Of a stretch of DNA of 52,368 nucleotides, positions 23,702 through 32,615 are shown in pieces. Origin of the DNA: an uncultured Pedobacter sp. (lineage in GTDB: Bacteria; Bacteroidota; Bacteroidia; Sphingobacteriales; Sphingobacteriaceae); NCBI RefSeq assembly GCF_913776295.1, contig NZ_CAJYOJ010000076.1, positions 1-52,368 of the forward strand, written 5' to 3'. A program made the position numbers and the translations under genes. How positions within the stretch are numbered: the first letter of the stretch is position 1; the number at the start of each line of letters is the position of its first letter. The notes below the pieces were generated by a model. That model ran no database searches. It was given only the letters and a program-made list of their open reading frames with translations, and had not been told where the DNA came from.

Positions 23702-23744
23702 AAAGGTAGAAGGTTAAGGGTTTAAGGGTGGAAGGTTTTATATG
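23702..23744. repeat. Word repeat (aaggttaagggttt-like) after purH
   Basis: The stretch gaaaggtagaaggttaaggg, tttaagggtggaaggttt is built from shuffled aagg/aaggg/ggtt words. It has the same style as the other intergenic word repeats in this window but a different word. Confidence 0.45.
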
Positions 23745-23886
23745 ATTACTTCCAATCACCAGAATCCGGCACTAAGAATAATAAGTTTTATTTTCTGAAC
23801 ATTTTAATTGCCTTAAAAACAATTTAATAACTGTAGAAAATAAAACTTAAAACAATAAAAATCCTATTTTTACATTAGGAATAGTA

Positions 23887-23894
23887 TAGATTTG
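23887..23894 (+). promoter_or_regulatory. -7 promoter element for the mre operon
   Basis: TAGATTTG matches TAnnTTTG. A start near 23901 gives a leader of about 20 bases before the mreB ATG. No -33 TTTG is visible at the right distance. Confidence 0.45.
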
Positions 23895-23921
23895 ATCAAA
23901 TAAAGAAAACATACCTTATAC

Positions 23922-24944
23922 ATGGGATTATTTAACTGGTTTACGCAAGAAGTTGCCATTGATTTAGGCACCGCGAATACCCTGATTATACATAACGACA
24001 AAGTAGTGGTAGATGAGCCATCTATTGTTGCTTTCGATCGTACTACAAATAAAGTGATTGCAATTGGCCGTCAGGCCATGCAAATGGAGGGTAAAACCCA
24101 CGATAATATTAAAACTGTACGTCCGTTGAAAGATGGTGTAATCGCCGATTTCAACGCTGCGGAAGCGATGATTAAAGGAATGATCCGGATGCTTAACGGC
24201 GGTAAAGGCTGGATGTTTCCTTCATTGCGTATGGTAATCTGTATTCCATCTGGTATCACCGAAGTAGAAAAACGTGCCGTGCGCGATTCAGCCGAAATTG
24301 CCGGTGCAAAAGAAGTTTACCTGATCCACGAACCAATGGCTGCTGCGGTAGGTATCGGGATTGATGTGGAAGAGCCAATGGGTAACATGATTATCGATAT
24401 AGGTGGAGGTACTACCGAAATTGCAGTTATTGCTTTATCAGGTATTGTTTGCGATCAGTCTATCAGGGTTGCCGGAGATAACTTCGACTCTGATATCGTA
24501 AATTATATCCGCCGCCAGCACAACATCATGATTGGTGACCGTACTGCTGAAAAAATTAAAATTGAAGTGGGTGCAGCGCTACCTGAATTACAGGATGCGC
24601 CTGCTGATTTCGCAGTTCAGGGCCGCGATTTAATGACGGGTGTACCTAAACAGATCACTGTATCTTATACTGAAATTGCGCATTGCTTAGATAAATCCAT
24701 TTCTAAAATTGAAGAAGCGATTTTAAAAGCTTTAGAGATTACTCCTCCGGAACTTTCGGCGGACATCTACCAAACAGGTATTTATTTAACTGGTGGTGGA
24801 GCATTGCTAAGAGGTTTGGATAAGCGTGTAGCCGCGAAAACAAAACTGCCGGTTCACGTTGCAGAAGATCCACTTCGTGCAGTAGTTCGTGGCACCGGCA
24901 TCGCCCTTAAAAACATCGGCGGATATAAATTTTTAATGCAATAA
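23922..24944 (+). CDS. mreB: Rod shape-determining protein MreB
   Basis: The 340-residue protein is the bacterial actin that organises lateral wall synthesis under the inner membrane. Visible motifs are the phosphate-1 loop VAIDLGTANTLI (about 12-23), the phosphate-2 motif IIDIGGGTTEIAVIAL and the adenosine motif ILTGGGALLRGLD-type (YLTGGGALLRGLD). The length matches the family. It leads the operon mreB-mreC-mreD-mrdA-rodA. The N-terminal MGLFNWFTQE is an amphipathic membrane-binding start. Confidence 0.98.
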   Translation: MGLFNWFTQEVAIDLGTANTLIIHNDKVVVDEPSIVAFDRTTNKVIAIGRQAMQMEGKTHDNIKTVRPLKDGVIADFNAAEAMIKGMIRMLNGGKGWMFPSLRMVICIPSGITEVEKRAVRDSAEIAGAKEVYLIHEPMAAAVGIGIDVEEPMGNMIIDIGGGTTEIAVIALSGIVCDQSIRVAGDNFDSDIVNYIRRQHNIMIGDRTAEKIKIEVGAALPELQDAPADFAVQGRDLMTGVPKQITVSYTEIAHCLDKSISKIEEAILKALEITPPELSADIYQTGIYLTGGGALLRGLDKRVAAKTKLPVHVAEDPLRAVVRGTGIALKNIGGYKFLMQ

Positions 24945-24949
24945 TATTC

Positions 24950-25035
24950 AGTTTGGAGTTTGGGGTTGTGAGTTTGGAGTTTCCACTTCTACGCCAAACG
25001 ATTAACTCCCAACTCCGAACTTTTAACTCCAAACT
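24950..25035. repeat. Imperfect long palindrome of agtttggagttt words between mreB and mreC
   Basis: The left arm (24950-24982) is built from agtttggagttt and tttggggttgtg words. The right arm (25004-25035) holds the complementary aactcccaactccg and aactccaaact words. The right arm ends 3 bases before the mreC ATG at 25039. A transcript through here would form a long imperfect hairpin. Confidence 0.7.
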
Positions 25036-25038
25036 CAA

Positions 25039-25878
25039 ATGCGTAACCTTTGGATTTTCATCAGCAGATACAACGCATTTTTCTTGTTTATCATGTTTTT
25101 CGTTGTCGGCATTTACCTTACGGTTAAAAATAATGCTTACCAGAGAAGCGTAACTTTAAATTCCAGCAACGAGGTTGTAGGTACTGCCTATGAAAGGTTA
25201 AACGTTTTCAAACGATATTTGAACCTGGGCATGGTTAACGATAGCCTTGCCGCAGAAAACGCCAAACTTAAAAGCCAATTACTGAAATTAACTACTATAG
25301 ACACGGCCAAAGATGTTAAAGTGGTAGATACGGTCAACAATCAACAATATACCTATCTGGCAGCCAAAGTGGTTAAAAATTCGGTCACTTTGCGCAACAA
25401 CATCATGACGATTAATAAAGGTACAGTTGATGGGATTAAAAGTGGTATGGCTGTAATTGCTCCTCAACGCGGAGTAGTTGGTTTTATCCGTGATGTTTCT
25501 GCACATCTGGCCACCATCCAGTCATTATTGCATAAAGATACGAAGATCAGTGTAACCTTGAAAAAGAACCATGCACTAGGTTCATTGGTTTGGGGCGATG
25601 GAAATTTTGATATTAAAAAGGCATTTGTAAAAGAGGTACCCAATCATATTAAAATGTATGTTGGCGATACCGTTGTCACTTCCGGTTATGGCTCCTTTCC
25701 TGCAGGGGTCCTGGTTGGAAAAATCAGTAAGGCCAATGTGGCCACAAATGATAATTTTTTATCAGCAGAATTAAATTTGTTTACTGACTTTAGTACGTTG
25801 CAATATGTATATGTGGTTAAAGATAAAAGAGCTGATGAACAGAAAGCTTTAGAAAGCATGGCTAAACCTAATGAATAG
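25039..25878 (+). CDS. mreC: Rod shape-determining protein MreC
   Basis: The 279-residue protein has one N-terminal membrane helix (about 12-31), a coiled coil (AERLNVFKRYLNLG... NAKLKSQLLK region, about 55-95) and the periplasmic beta-barrel pair typical of MreC (NNIMTINKGTVDGIKSGMAV; VTSGYGSFPAGVLVGKI). It scaffolds PBP2 and RodA in the elongasome. It overlaps mreD by 8 bases, which implies coupled translation. The start lies at the foot of the repeat-built hairpin. Confidence 0.95.
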   Translation: MRNLWIFISRYNAFFLFIMFFVVGIYLTVKNNAYQRSVTLNSSNEVVGTAYERLNVFKRYLNLGMVNDSLAAENAKLKSQLLKLTTIDTAKDVKVVDTVNNQQYTYLAAKVVKNSVTLRNNIMTINKGTVDGIKSGMAVIAPQRGVVGFIRDVSAHLATIQSLLHKDTKISVTLKKNHALGSLVWGDGNFDIKKAFVKEVPNHIKMYVGDTVVTSGYGSFPAGVLVGKISKANVATNDNFLSAELNLFTDFSTLQYVYVVKDKRADEQKALESMAKPNE

Positions 25879-26386
25879 TAGAATCATAATTGTAAATATT
25901 GTCAGGTGGTTTTTACTGCTTTTTGTGCAGATTTTTCTGCTCAAGAATATGGGTTTTTACGATCTTTCAACCCCTTTCATCTATGTGCTGTTTTTACTCC
26001 TGCTCCCATTTGGCATTCCCAATATTTTATTATACTCACTGGCTTTTGCCACAGGATTAGCCCTCGATGCTTTTTACGATACCATGGGCGTACATGCTAC
26101 AGCCTGTGTGGTCCTGGCTTTAGTAAGGATTTCCTTTATTTCCATCAGCTTAAACCGCGATGCCATTGACGATCCGGAACCATCGTTAAGTTATATGGGT
26201 TTCCAATGGTTTTCACTTTATACTTTTCTTTGCGTTGCAGCACACCACCTCGTGTTATTTTTTCTGGAAACATTCAGGTTAACCGAAGTTGGTTATACTT
26301 TAATGAGATGCGGTTTAAGTTGTATCTTTACACTGCTTATTATTTTTTTGGTAGAGTTTATATTCTATAGAAGAACGCCACGCTAA
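25871..26386 (+). CDS. mreD: Rod shape-determining protein MreD
   Basis: The 171-residue integral membrane protein has about five hydrophobic segments, consistent with MreD, the least conserved elongasome member. It shows ALDAFYDTMGVHATACVVLA, similar to the MreD core. It starts inside the end of mreC and its stop is followed directly by the ATG of the PBP2 gene. Assignment rests on position and topology as much as on sequence. Confidence 0.92.
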   Translation: MNSRIIIVNIVRWFLLLFVQIFLLKNMGFYDLSTPFIYVLFLLLLPFGIPNILLYSLAFATGLALDAFYDTMGVHATACVVLALVRISFISISLNRDAIDDPEPSLSYMGFQWFSLYTFLCVAAHHLVLFFLETFRLTEVGYTLMRCGLSCIFTLLIIFLVEFIFYRRTPR

Positions 26387-28399
26387 ATGGATCAATTATT
26401 TAACCGGAAATATATCGTCCAGGGATTATTTATTGTAGTCGCCCTCATTTTATTGGGAAAGTTATTCTATATCCAGATTATTAGCGACAAGGCATTTAGC
26501 TCCGCCGAGAGTAACGTACTCCGTAAAATTTATAAATACCCTGCCCGCGGAGCCATCCTCGACCGGAATATGAAGGTAATTGTGCAGAACGAACCTGTTT
26601 ACGATTTAATGGTGATCCCAAACGAGGTTAAACCCTTTGATACCCTCGGATTGGCCAATGCTTTAGAAATCACTATTGAAGATGTGCGTAAAAAGCTGAA
26701 AAAAGCAAAAGCGCAATCTCCTTATCAATCTACATTTTTTGAAAGACAGATTTCGGTACAGAGTTATGCACGCTTACAGGAAATCATGTATCGTTTCCCT
26801 GGCTTCAGAACACAGGACAGGACGATCAGGCATTATCCAGATAGCATTGCCGGACAGCTTTTCGGCTATGTAAAAGAAGTAAATCCTGATGATATTGAAA
26901 AATCTGAAGGTTATTATAAACCGGGCGATTTTATTGGAAAAAGTGGGTTGGAGCGGTCCTACGAAGATTTTTTAAGGGGCAAAAAAGGGGTGATCAATAC
27001 ACTTTACGATGCCAGAAACGTTGCTCAGGGAAGTTATGCCAACGGTAAATACGATATAAATGCGGTATCCGGAGACCGCTTAATTTCTTCTTTAGACATC
27101 AGAATCCAACGCCTTGGCGAAGAATTGATGAAAAATAAAGTAGGTGCAATTGTGGCCATTGAGCCGGCAACCGGAGAAATCCTGGCATTTGTAAGCAGTC
27201 CAGGCTATGACCCTAACCAGTTAGTGGGTAAAGATTGGGGAAAAAACTACATGAGTTTGATTGCAAATCCTTATCGCCCACAGATTGTAAGGCCTATTGC
27301 CGGACAATATTCTCCCGGATCATCATTTAAGCCTGTTGATGCTTTGGTTGCCCTGCAAGATGGTGCCATAGATCCGAATACTACATTTTTCTGTCCGGGT
27401 TATTATATGGCCGGAAATCATAAAGTAAAGTGTGAGCACGTTGATGGCACCATTAACATGCAACGTGGCATTGCCCGTTCCTGCAACACCTATTTCTGCC
27501 ATGTTTTTCAGAACATTATCACGAAAAACGGCATGAAAAACCAACGCCAAACTTATGCGCATTGGCATGAACAGATTTCAAAATGGGGTTTTGGCCAGAA
27601 ATTGGGCATTGATATGCCTTTCGAAAAAAAGGGTATATTTTATCAGGCTGATCATTATGATAAAATTTATGGCAAACGCTGGGGATATACCACTGTAATT
27701 TCACAGGCCATTGGTCAGGGTGAGATTACCTCTACTCCATTACAAATGGCCAATGTAATGGCCGCCATTGCTAACCGTGGCTATTATTTAAAACCTCACT
27801 TAATTAAAGGTATCGGCGATAAAAATGTAGTTAAGAAAGAGTATGTAGTTAAAAACTATGTAGGTGTAGATGAAAAATACTTTCCTATTGTAATCGATGG
27901 CATGCGGGATGCAGTAAATAGTCCTTGGGGAACGGCAAAAGAATCGCAGATACCCAACATTCTGATGTGCGGTAAAACCGGAACCGTACAAAACCCACAT
28001 GGCAAAAACCACTCTGTTTTTATTGGTTTTGCGCCTATGAACAAGCCTAAAATTGCCATTGCCGTGATTGTAGAAAATGGCGGTTATGGAGGATCTTATG
28101 CTGCACCGATTTCGAGTTTTATTGTAGAGAAATACTTAACCGATAGCATTAAACCACGTTCTAACGGTTATACCGTTAAAGCATTCGCCGAAACCAATCT
28201 TTTACCGGCTTTGATTGATAAGACCAAAAAGGTAAAACCCACCAAATTAGACAGTTTAAAACTAAAAAAAGCCGATTCGCTTAAAAAGGTTAAAGACAGC
28301 TTAAAAATTAAACCCGCTGTACTTAAACAAACCGTCGCTACCAAGTTAAAAGTAAATCAACCTAGTATAAACAATAAACCTGTAACCAATAAGCAATGA
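26387..28399 (+). CDS. mrdA: Penicillin-binding protein 2 (elongation transpeptidase)
   Basis: The 670-residue protein is the class B transpeptidase of the elongasome. It has an N-terminal membrane helix (about 11-31) and a PBP dimerisation/pedestal region (about 50-230). The transpeptidase domain carries SPGSSFKP (SxxK), ARSCNTYF (SxN) and CGKTGTVQ (KTG). The C-terminal 70 residues are a Lys-rich, low-complexity tail (LDSLKLKKADSLKKVKDSLK), which is longer than in E. coli PBP2. It starts on the base after the mreD stop and overlaps rodA by 4 bases. Confidence 0.97.
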   Translation: MDQLFNRKYIVQGLFIVVALILLGKLFYIQIISDKAFSSAESNVLRKIYKYPARGAILDRNMKVIVQNEPVYDLMVIPNEVKPFDTLGLANALEITIEDVRKKLKKAKAQSPYQSTFFERQISVQSYARLQEIMYRFPGFRTQDRTIRHYPDSIAGQLFGYVKEVNPDDIEKSEGYYKPGDFIGKSGLERSYEDFLRGKKGVINTLYDARNVAQGSYANGKYDINAVSGDRLISSLDIRIQRLGEELMKNKVGAIVAIEPATGEILAFVSSPGYDPNQLVGKDWGKNYMSLIANPYRPQIVRPIAGQYSPGSSFKPVDALVALQDGAIDPNTTFFCPGYYMAGNHKVKCEHVDGTINMQRGIARSCNTYFCHVFQNIITKNGMKNQRQTYAHWHEQISKWGFGQKLGIDMPFEKKGIFYQADHYDKIYGKRWGYTTVISQAIGQGEITSTPLQMANVMAAIANRGYYLKPHLIKGIGDKNVVKKEYVVKNYVGVDEKYFPIVIDGMRDAVNSPWGTAKESQIPNILMCGKTGTVQNPHGKNHSVFIGFAPMNKPKIAIAVIVENGGYGGSYAAPISSFIVEKYLTDSIKPRSNGYTVKAFAETNLLPALIDKTKKVKPTKLDSLKLKKADSLKKVKDSLKIKPAVLKQTVATKLKVNQPSINNKPVTNKQ

Positions 28400-29661
28400 T
28401 TCAACAACAGGGAAACCGTTTCTTTTTTAATGTAGATTGGATTACCGTTTTAATCTATATTGCTTTATGTACAGTTGGTTTTATTAATGTTTATGCTTCT
28501 ATCTACAATCCAGATAAAGCAACAGGTTTTGATTTTGCGAGCAGTTATGGTAAACAATTAATCTATGTCATTACCGGCGTGATATTGGGCCTGTCCATTT
28601 TATTGTTCGACGGCAGATTATTTAACGTATTTGCACCATTTATCTACGGCGCTACCCTATTTTTGCTTGTAGTAGTACTGTTTGTCGGGAGAAATGTTGG
28701 CGGAAACCAGGCCTGGATCCCGATAGGCTCTTTTAGGTTGCAGCCTTCGGAGTTTGCCAAATTTGGTACAGCCTTACTTTTAGCGAGGTATGTGAGCACA
28801 TTTAATCCAAAATTCAGGGATATTAAATCGATTGTCATTGCCGGTTTAATTGTATTAGCTCCGCTTTTGTTAATTATGCTACAACCTGACACAGGCTCTG
28901 CATTGGTTTTCTTGGCCTTTATGTTCCCCTTATATAGGGAGGGGCTATCGGGTTACTTCCTGTTGATTTTCCTTGGAATGATTGTACTCTTCGTTGCCGA
29001 TTTCCTGGTACCCACTTACATCTTGATCCTTATCCTTACCACTATCGGCGGGCTTTTTATCTATAACAACAGGCGTAAACAGAAGATCATTATCTCCACC
29101 ATATTGGTAACCATCATTGCCATTGCTTATTTATTTGTAGTTAAAATTGCCTACGAAAAAGTTTTGGCACCTCATCAACGCAGCCGCATTGAGTTGATGT
29201 TAGGCCTTAAGGCTGATAATAAAGGTGCGGGTTATAATGTCATCCAATCGCAGATTGCCATTGGCTCTGGGCAGTTAACGGGTCGTGGTTTTTTACAGGG
29301 TACCCAAACCAAATATGGTTATGTACCTGCTCAAAGTACCGACTTTATCTTTTCTACCATTGGCGAAGAATGGGGCTTTGTGGGCTGTTCTGTGGTAATT
29401 GGCCTGTATATGTTTTTATTGCTCCGGTTGATTAATCTGGCAGAAAGACAACGGTCTACTTTCTCCAGGGTTTACGGCTACAGCGTGGCCTGCATCTTCT
29501 TTTTCCACGTGTTTATCAATATCGGAATGACTATTGGAATTATTCCGGTAATCGGGATTCCGCTACCGTTTATCAGTTATGGCGGTTCGTCGTTATGGAG
29601 TTTTACCATCCTGTTGTTTATATTTTTGAAACTGGATTCTAACCGGATGGGGTTTATTTAA
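28396..29661 (+). CDS. rodA: Peptidoglycan glycosyltransferase RodA
   Basis: The 421-residue polytopic SEDS protein polymerises lipid II during elongation. Family motifs are QLIYVITG, NVGGNQAWIPIGSFRLQPSE with FAKFG, LQPDTGSALVF and the C-terminal IPVIGIPLPFISYGGSS. About ten membrane segments are visible. The 4-base overlap with the PBP2 gene implies coupled synthesis of the transpeptidase-polymerase pair. It is the last gene of the operon; a word-repeat block and a long gene-free stretch follow. Confidence 0.97.
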   Translation: MIQQQGNRFFFNVDWITVLIYIALCTVGFINVYASIYNPDKATGFDFASSYGKQLIYVITGVILGLSILLFDGRLFNVFAPFIYGATLFLLVVVLFVGRNVGGNQAWIPIGSFRLQPSEFAKFGTALLLARYVSTFNPKFRDIKSIVIAGLIVLAPLLLIMLQPDTGSALVFLAFMFPLYREGLSGYFLLIFLGMIVLFVADFLVPTYILILILTTIGGLFIYNNRRKQKIIISTILVTIIAIAYLFVVKIAYEKVLAPHQRSRIELMLGLKADNKGAGYNVIQSQIAIGSGQLTGRGFLQGTQTKYGYVPAQSTDFIFSTIGEEWGFVGCSVVIGLYMFLLLRLINLAERQRSTFSRVYGYSVACIFFFHVFINIGMTIGIIPVIGIPLPFISYGGSSLWSFTILLFIFLKLDSNRMGFI

Positions 29662-30110
29662 AGAGTCGGAAGTCCTGAGTCTTTAGTCTGAAGTCGACAC
29701 TTCGTAGTGTATATTGCCAACCTTATTTAACAATCTTTGCGCTAGCTGGTATGGTCGAGGTATTTATTGTTTTTGAAAGCAAAACCAGTAATCAAATTAT
29801 CGTATGCTCCCGCTAAACGCTTCACTTCCTGTCCGCTTTTATCGCCCGCACCGGGCAGCGGTTTAGGCGGGCAATACAATGCTGCTATCCGCAGTGAATA
29901 AACCCGACAAAAATGGAAATCCTTTTTGAAGCCGTAACATCCGTATTACGCAGCAGCTTTCTCAAAAAGATTGAAATGATGGCGGGGCTACAGCACCTGT
30001 GAAATACCGAACGTTCGTTTCTAAATCAAAAAACTAAAAGTATTTTTGTTTGAGTGTAGCGCGCAGTTATATCATTCACTAAACCGCTTAACACCAGCCG
30101 CTAACCGCTC
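29662..30110. other. Gene-free region after rodA with a word-repeat block
   Basis: The first 37 bases (29664-29700) are word repeats of the type gtcggaagtcctgagtcttt / agtctgaagtc. The rest is mixed, with a GC-rich part at 29840-29875 (cgcccgcaccgggcagcggt then ttaggcgggc) that can fold on itself. No reading frame with protein character is seen, no RNA gene is recognised and no transposase trace was found. It may be the scar of a decayed element. Confidence 0.45.
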
Positions 30111-31340
30111 TTATTTACTAAACCTTCTATTTAACAGCTCGTAAAACTGATCAACAGTGGCCTGTTTACTGGCCCAGTTATTTTTTACTGCATAATTATT
30201 TTGAAGATAACTATCTGCGGCTTCGAAACTGTTCATCTTATTGATGATATCAATTACTTCAGAATAGGCCAGGTTATAGCCATTAAAAAGATCTTTAATA
30301 AAAAGTAACTTTTCATTTAAATTAATGGCCTGTTTTAAATCGGAAATCGGTGCTTTAACGGGCTCATTATTCTGGCTGTTTGTTTTGGCCAATAAGTCGT
30401 TTAAACTTGGTGCCGGTTTTGCCACTACGGGCTGCGGAGTTGGTTTTACAGGCACAGCTTCAGGTCTGAATATGGGCCGCTCCTCATCTACAGATGGTGA
30501 AATAATGGGGTCATCCAGTTTTACATCTTTTATTGCTTCAATAGGTTGAGTAGCAGGTGTGGGTATAGGTTCTTCCACTTTAACGGCCACAACAGGCTCT
30601 TCCAACTTTTCAGCCGCGATGGGCTCCTCTTTAACAATTGTTTCGGCTGCTGCTTCTTGATGCGGAATTAAAAAAGGCTCAGGACCAATTTCATCTTCAT
30701 CAGCTGGCTGCGGTTCCTCCTGAATAGCTAAAGTTGCTTCTTTATCATGAATAATCTTTTTACGCGCTAAAATTTCTGCTTCTTCCTGGCTTAGAGGGCG
30801 ATCAAAAATTTCGTCTACAGATCCATTCGCAACCGGATTTGCTTCGTAATCAAACTGATCGTTTTGATGATGCGTATTGAGTACAAATTCGAAAGTATGG
30901 TCGTCCTGATCGGGCTTAAAAAAATCCTTATTCAAAAGTGAAGCAGCTTTGTGTTCTTCAATTAATTCATCATCAAGCACTTCCTGTTCAGGTTTTATAT
31001 CTACGCGCTCTTCCTCTTCCTGGGCCGTTACCACTTCTTCCAGTTCCTGCGGAGCAAAACGTTCATCATTGTCCGCAGAACTTTTTTCAGGTTCCGGCAA
31101 TACAATCGTATTTTGTTCGGCTAACAAGCTATGTTTTCCGACTTCAGTTGATTTATTTTCTATTGTGGCATTTAATTTTTTGACGATATTAACATGATCA
31201 GAAAGGAAATGGGCATTAGCCAGAAACAGCTCCAATTCCAAATCGTTTAATTGCTGCGGATTTTGAGCCAAAAACTGGTATTGCTCATTTAACTCTGTTA
31301 AAATACTGCCTATCTTTCTGAAAATATCTTGTTGGTTCAT
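30111..31340 (-). CDS. Acidic hypothetical protein with low-complexity middle
   Basis: About 409 residues. An N-terminal helical part (NQQDIFRKIGSILTELNEQY, LELFLANAHFLSDHVNIVKK) is followed by a very acidic, Pro/Glu-rich middle of roughly 250 residues. A compact C-terminal helical module comes last (LNEKLLFIKDLFNGYNLAYS ... QFYELLNRRFSK). Only the two ends look folded. The frame runs up to 31457, but a -7 element at 31391-31398 lies inside it and the ATG pair at 31343/31340 gives a sensible N-terminus, so I place the start there. The function is unknown; the layout suggests a protein-protein adaptor. Confidence 0.65.
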   Translation of the reverse strand: MNQQDIFRKIGSILTELNEQYQFLAQNPQQLNDLELELFLANAHFLSDHVNIVKKLNATIENKSTEVGKHSLLAEQNTIVLPEPEKSSADNDERFAPQELEEVVTAQEEEERVDIKPEQEVLDDELIEEHKAASLLNKDFFKPDQDDHTFEFVLNTHHQNDQFDYEANPVANGSVDEIFDRPLSQEEAEILARKKIIHDKEATLAIQEEPQPADEDEIGPEPFLIPHQEAAAETIVKEEPIAAEKLEEPVVAVKVEEPIPTPATQPIEAIKDVKLDDPIISPSVDEERPIFRPEAVPVKPTPQPVVAKPAPSLNDLLAKTNSQNNEPVKAPISDLKQAINLNEKLLFIKDLFNGYNLAYSEVIDIINKMNSFEAADSYLQNNYAVKNNWASKQATVDQFYELLNRRFSK

Positions 31341-31390
31341 CATAAAATTAAAACGAAATTTTAGCCAATTTATGTTGCTAACTAAGTGTT

Positions 31391-31398
31391 CAAAAATA
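31391..31398 (-). promoter_or_regulatory. -7 promoter element for the acidic protein gene
   Basis: The minus strand reads TATTTTTG (TAnnTTTG). A start near 31384 gives a leader of about 44 bases and supports the ATG at 31340-31343. Confidence 0.4.
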
Positions 31399-31658
31399 AC
31401 ACAAAATTTAATATTTATTTTATTGTCATTGATCCTTAAAAGGTAACAATTTAACACCTATTATCTGACAAAATAACTCAATATATATCACAAACCTAAT
31501 AATATCTGATTTGTTTTCCGTGACTAAAACAAGCTTATAATTTTTGGGAGAATTTTCCTCTTTGTGCAAAATAGATCTGAGCTCTTCATAAACTACCGCC
31601 TTTCAGATTGATGATATTATTGTATTTTTATCAAATTTATTTTCAAAACATAACAACT
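31399..31658. other. AT-rich divergent intergenic region
   Basis: Together with the leader of the acidic protein this makes about 320 bases between divergent genes. I see AT-rich DNA with no coding frame. No clear promoter for the small membrane protein was found. Confidence 0.35.
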
Positions 31659-31856
31659 ATGCGCTCACAAACCTGTGCTATACTTTTGGGTATATCTGAA
31701 ATTTTTGTTCTATTAATCGCTTTATTAATTTTTTGGTCGGTAGCCAATTTTGGAAAGAATACTTCTTTGGGATTTTGGGGTTCATTACTACTGGCAATAT
31801 TTACCACTCCGATTATCGCCTTTTTAATTATTTTAATTTTTTTCAGAAAACGGTAA
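31659..31856 (+). CDS. Small two-helix membrane protein
   Basis: The 65-residue protein (from ATG at 31659, MRSQTCAILLGIS) has two hydrophobic segments (about 5-28 and 38-60) and a basic tail FRKR. The frame continues upstream to 31608, but the extra residues are AT-driven. Similar miniproteins with a GSLLLA...TPxxAF second helix are frequent in Bacteroidota, without known function. It is not closely related to the miniprotein pair at 15.6-16.1 kb. Confidence 0.55.
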   Translation: MRSQTCAILLGISEIFVLLIALLIFWSVANFGKNTSLGFWGSLLLAIFTTPIIAFLIILIFFRKR

Positions 31857-31988
31857 CTGCCAAATATCAAGGAAGTTTGCAAAAATGATTAAGTTAAAAA
31901 AGTCATTACTTATTATTTTTAACCTTTTTGAAATACAAAATCCTCATATTTGTTTGGTTTAAAGTATAGGGGAAATAAAAAAACAGGC

Positions 31989-32570
31989 ATGTTATTTAGC
32001 GAACAGAATTTTAGGAGAAGGGGCGAATTTTCGGGAAGTATAGAAGTGGTATGTGGCTCTATGTTTTCCGGTAAAACTGAAGAACTGATCAGAAGGCTAA
32101 AGCGGGCGCAGATTGCTAAACTAAATGTCGAAATTTTTAAACCCCGTACCGATACCCGTTATCATGAAACTGCCGTGGTTTCGCACGATTTAAACTCAAT
32201 CAACTCCACTCCCGTTGATAGCGCTTCAGCCATTTTATTGCTGGGTACCAATACACAGGTGGTGGGTATAGATGAGGCACAGTTTTTTGATGATGAACTA
32301 CCAGATGTTTGCAATAAACTGGCACTTAAGGGCATACGCGTGATTATTGCTGGTTTAGATATGGATTTTACAGGGAAACCTTTTGGCCCGATGCCAGCTT
32401 TGATGGCCATTGCCGAACATGTGACTAAAGTAAATGCGGTTTGTGTTTGTTGTGGTAATCCTGCTCTTTACAGTTACCGTACTGTTGCCGATGAAGCTAC
32501 GGTGTTACTGGGCGAAAAGGAAAGTTACGAGCCACGTTGCAGAGCCTGTTATAATCTGGATAAAGGATAA
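31989..32570 (+). CDS. tdk: Thymidine kinase
   Basis: About 193 residues of a type II thymidine kinase, which salvages thymidine to dTMP. The P-loop is GSMFSGKTEELIRRL. The Mg-binding Asp lies in VGIDEAQFFDD, the substrate lasso contains GLDMDFTGKPFGPMP, and the zinc site is formed by CVCCG and CRACY. The frame opens at a TTG (31950), but the ATG at 31989 (MLFSEQNFRRRGEFSGSIEV) matches the usual Bacteroidota N-terminus. It is probably monocistronic. Confidence 0.95.
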   Translation: MLFSEQNFRRRGEFSGSIEVVCGSMFSGKTEELIRRLKRAQIAKLNVEIFKPRTDTRYHETAVVSHDLNSINSTPVDSASAILLLGTNTQVVGIDEAQFFDDELPDVCNKLALKGIRVIIAGLDMDFTGKPFGPMPALMAIAEHVTKVNAVCVCCGNPALYSYRTVADEATVLLGEKESYEPRCRACYNLDKG

Positions 32571-32615
32571 CCCTCACATGATTATTCCTTATCTTTAAGC
32601 CAGTTTATTAGCGGT

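Noticed and set aside
30111..31457. Longer version of the acidic protein starting at 31457
   Set aside because: The extra 38 residues are AT-driven and would overlap the predicted promoter at 31391-31398.
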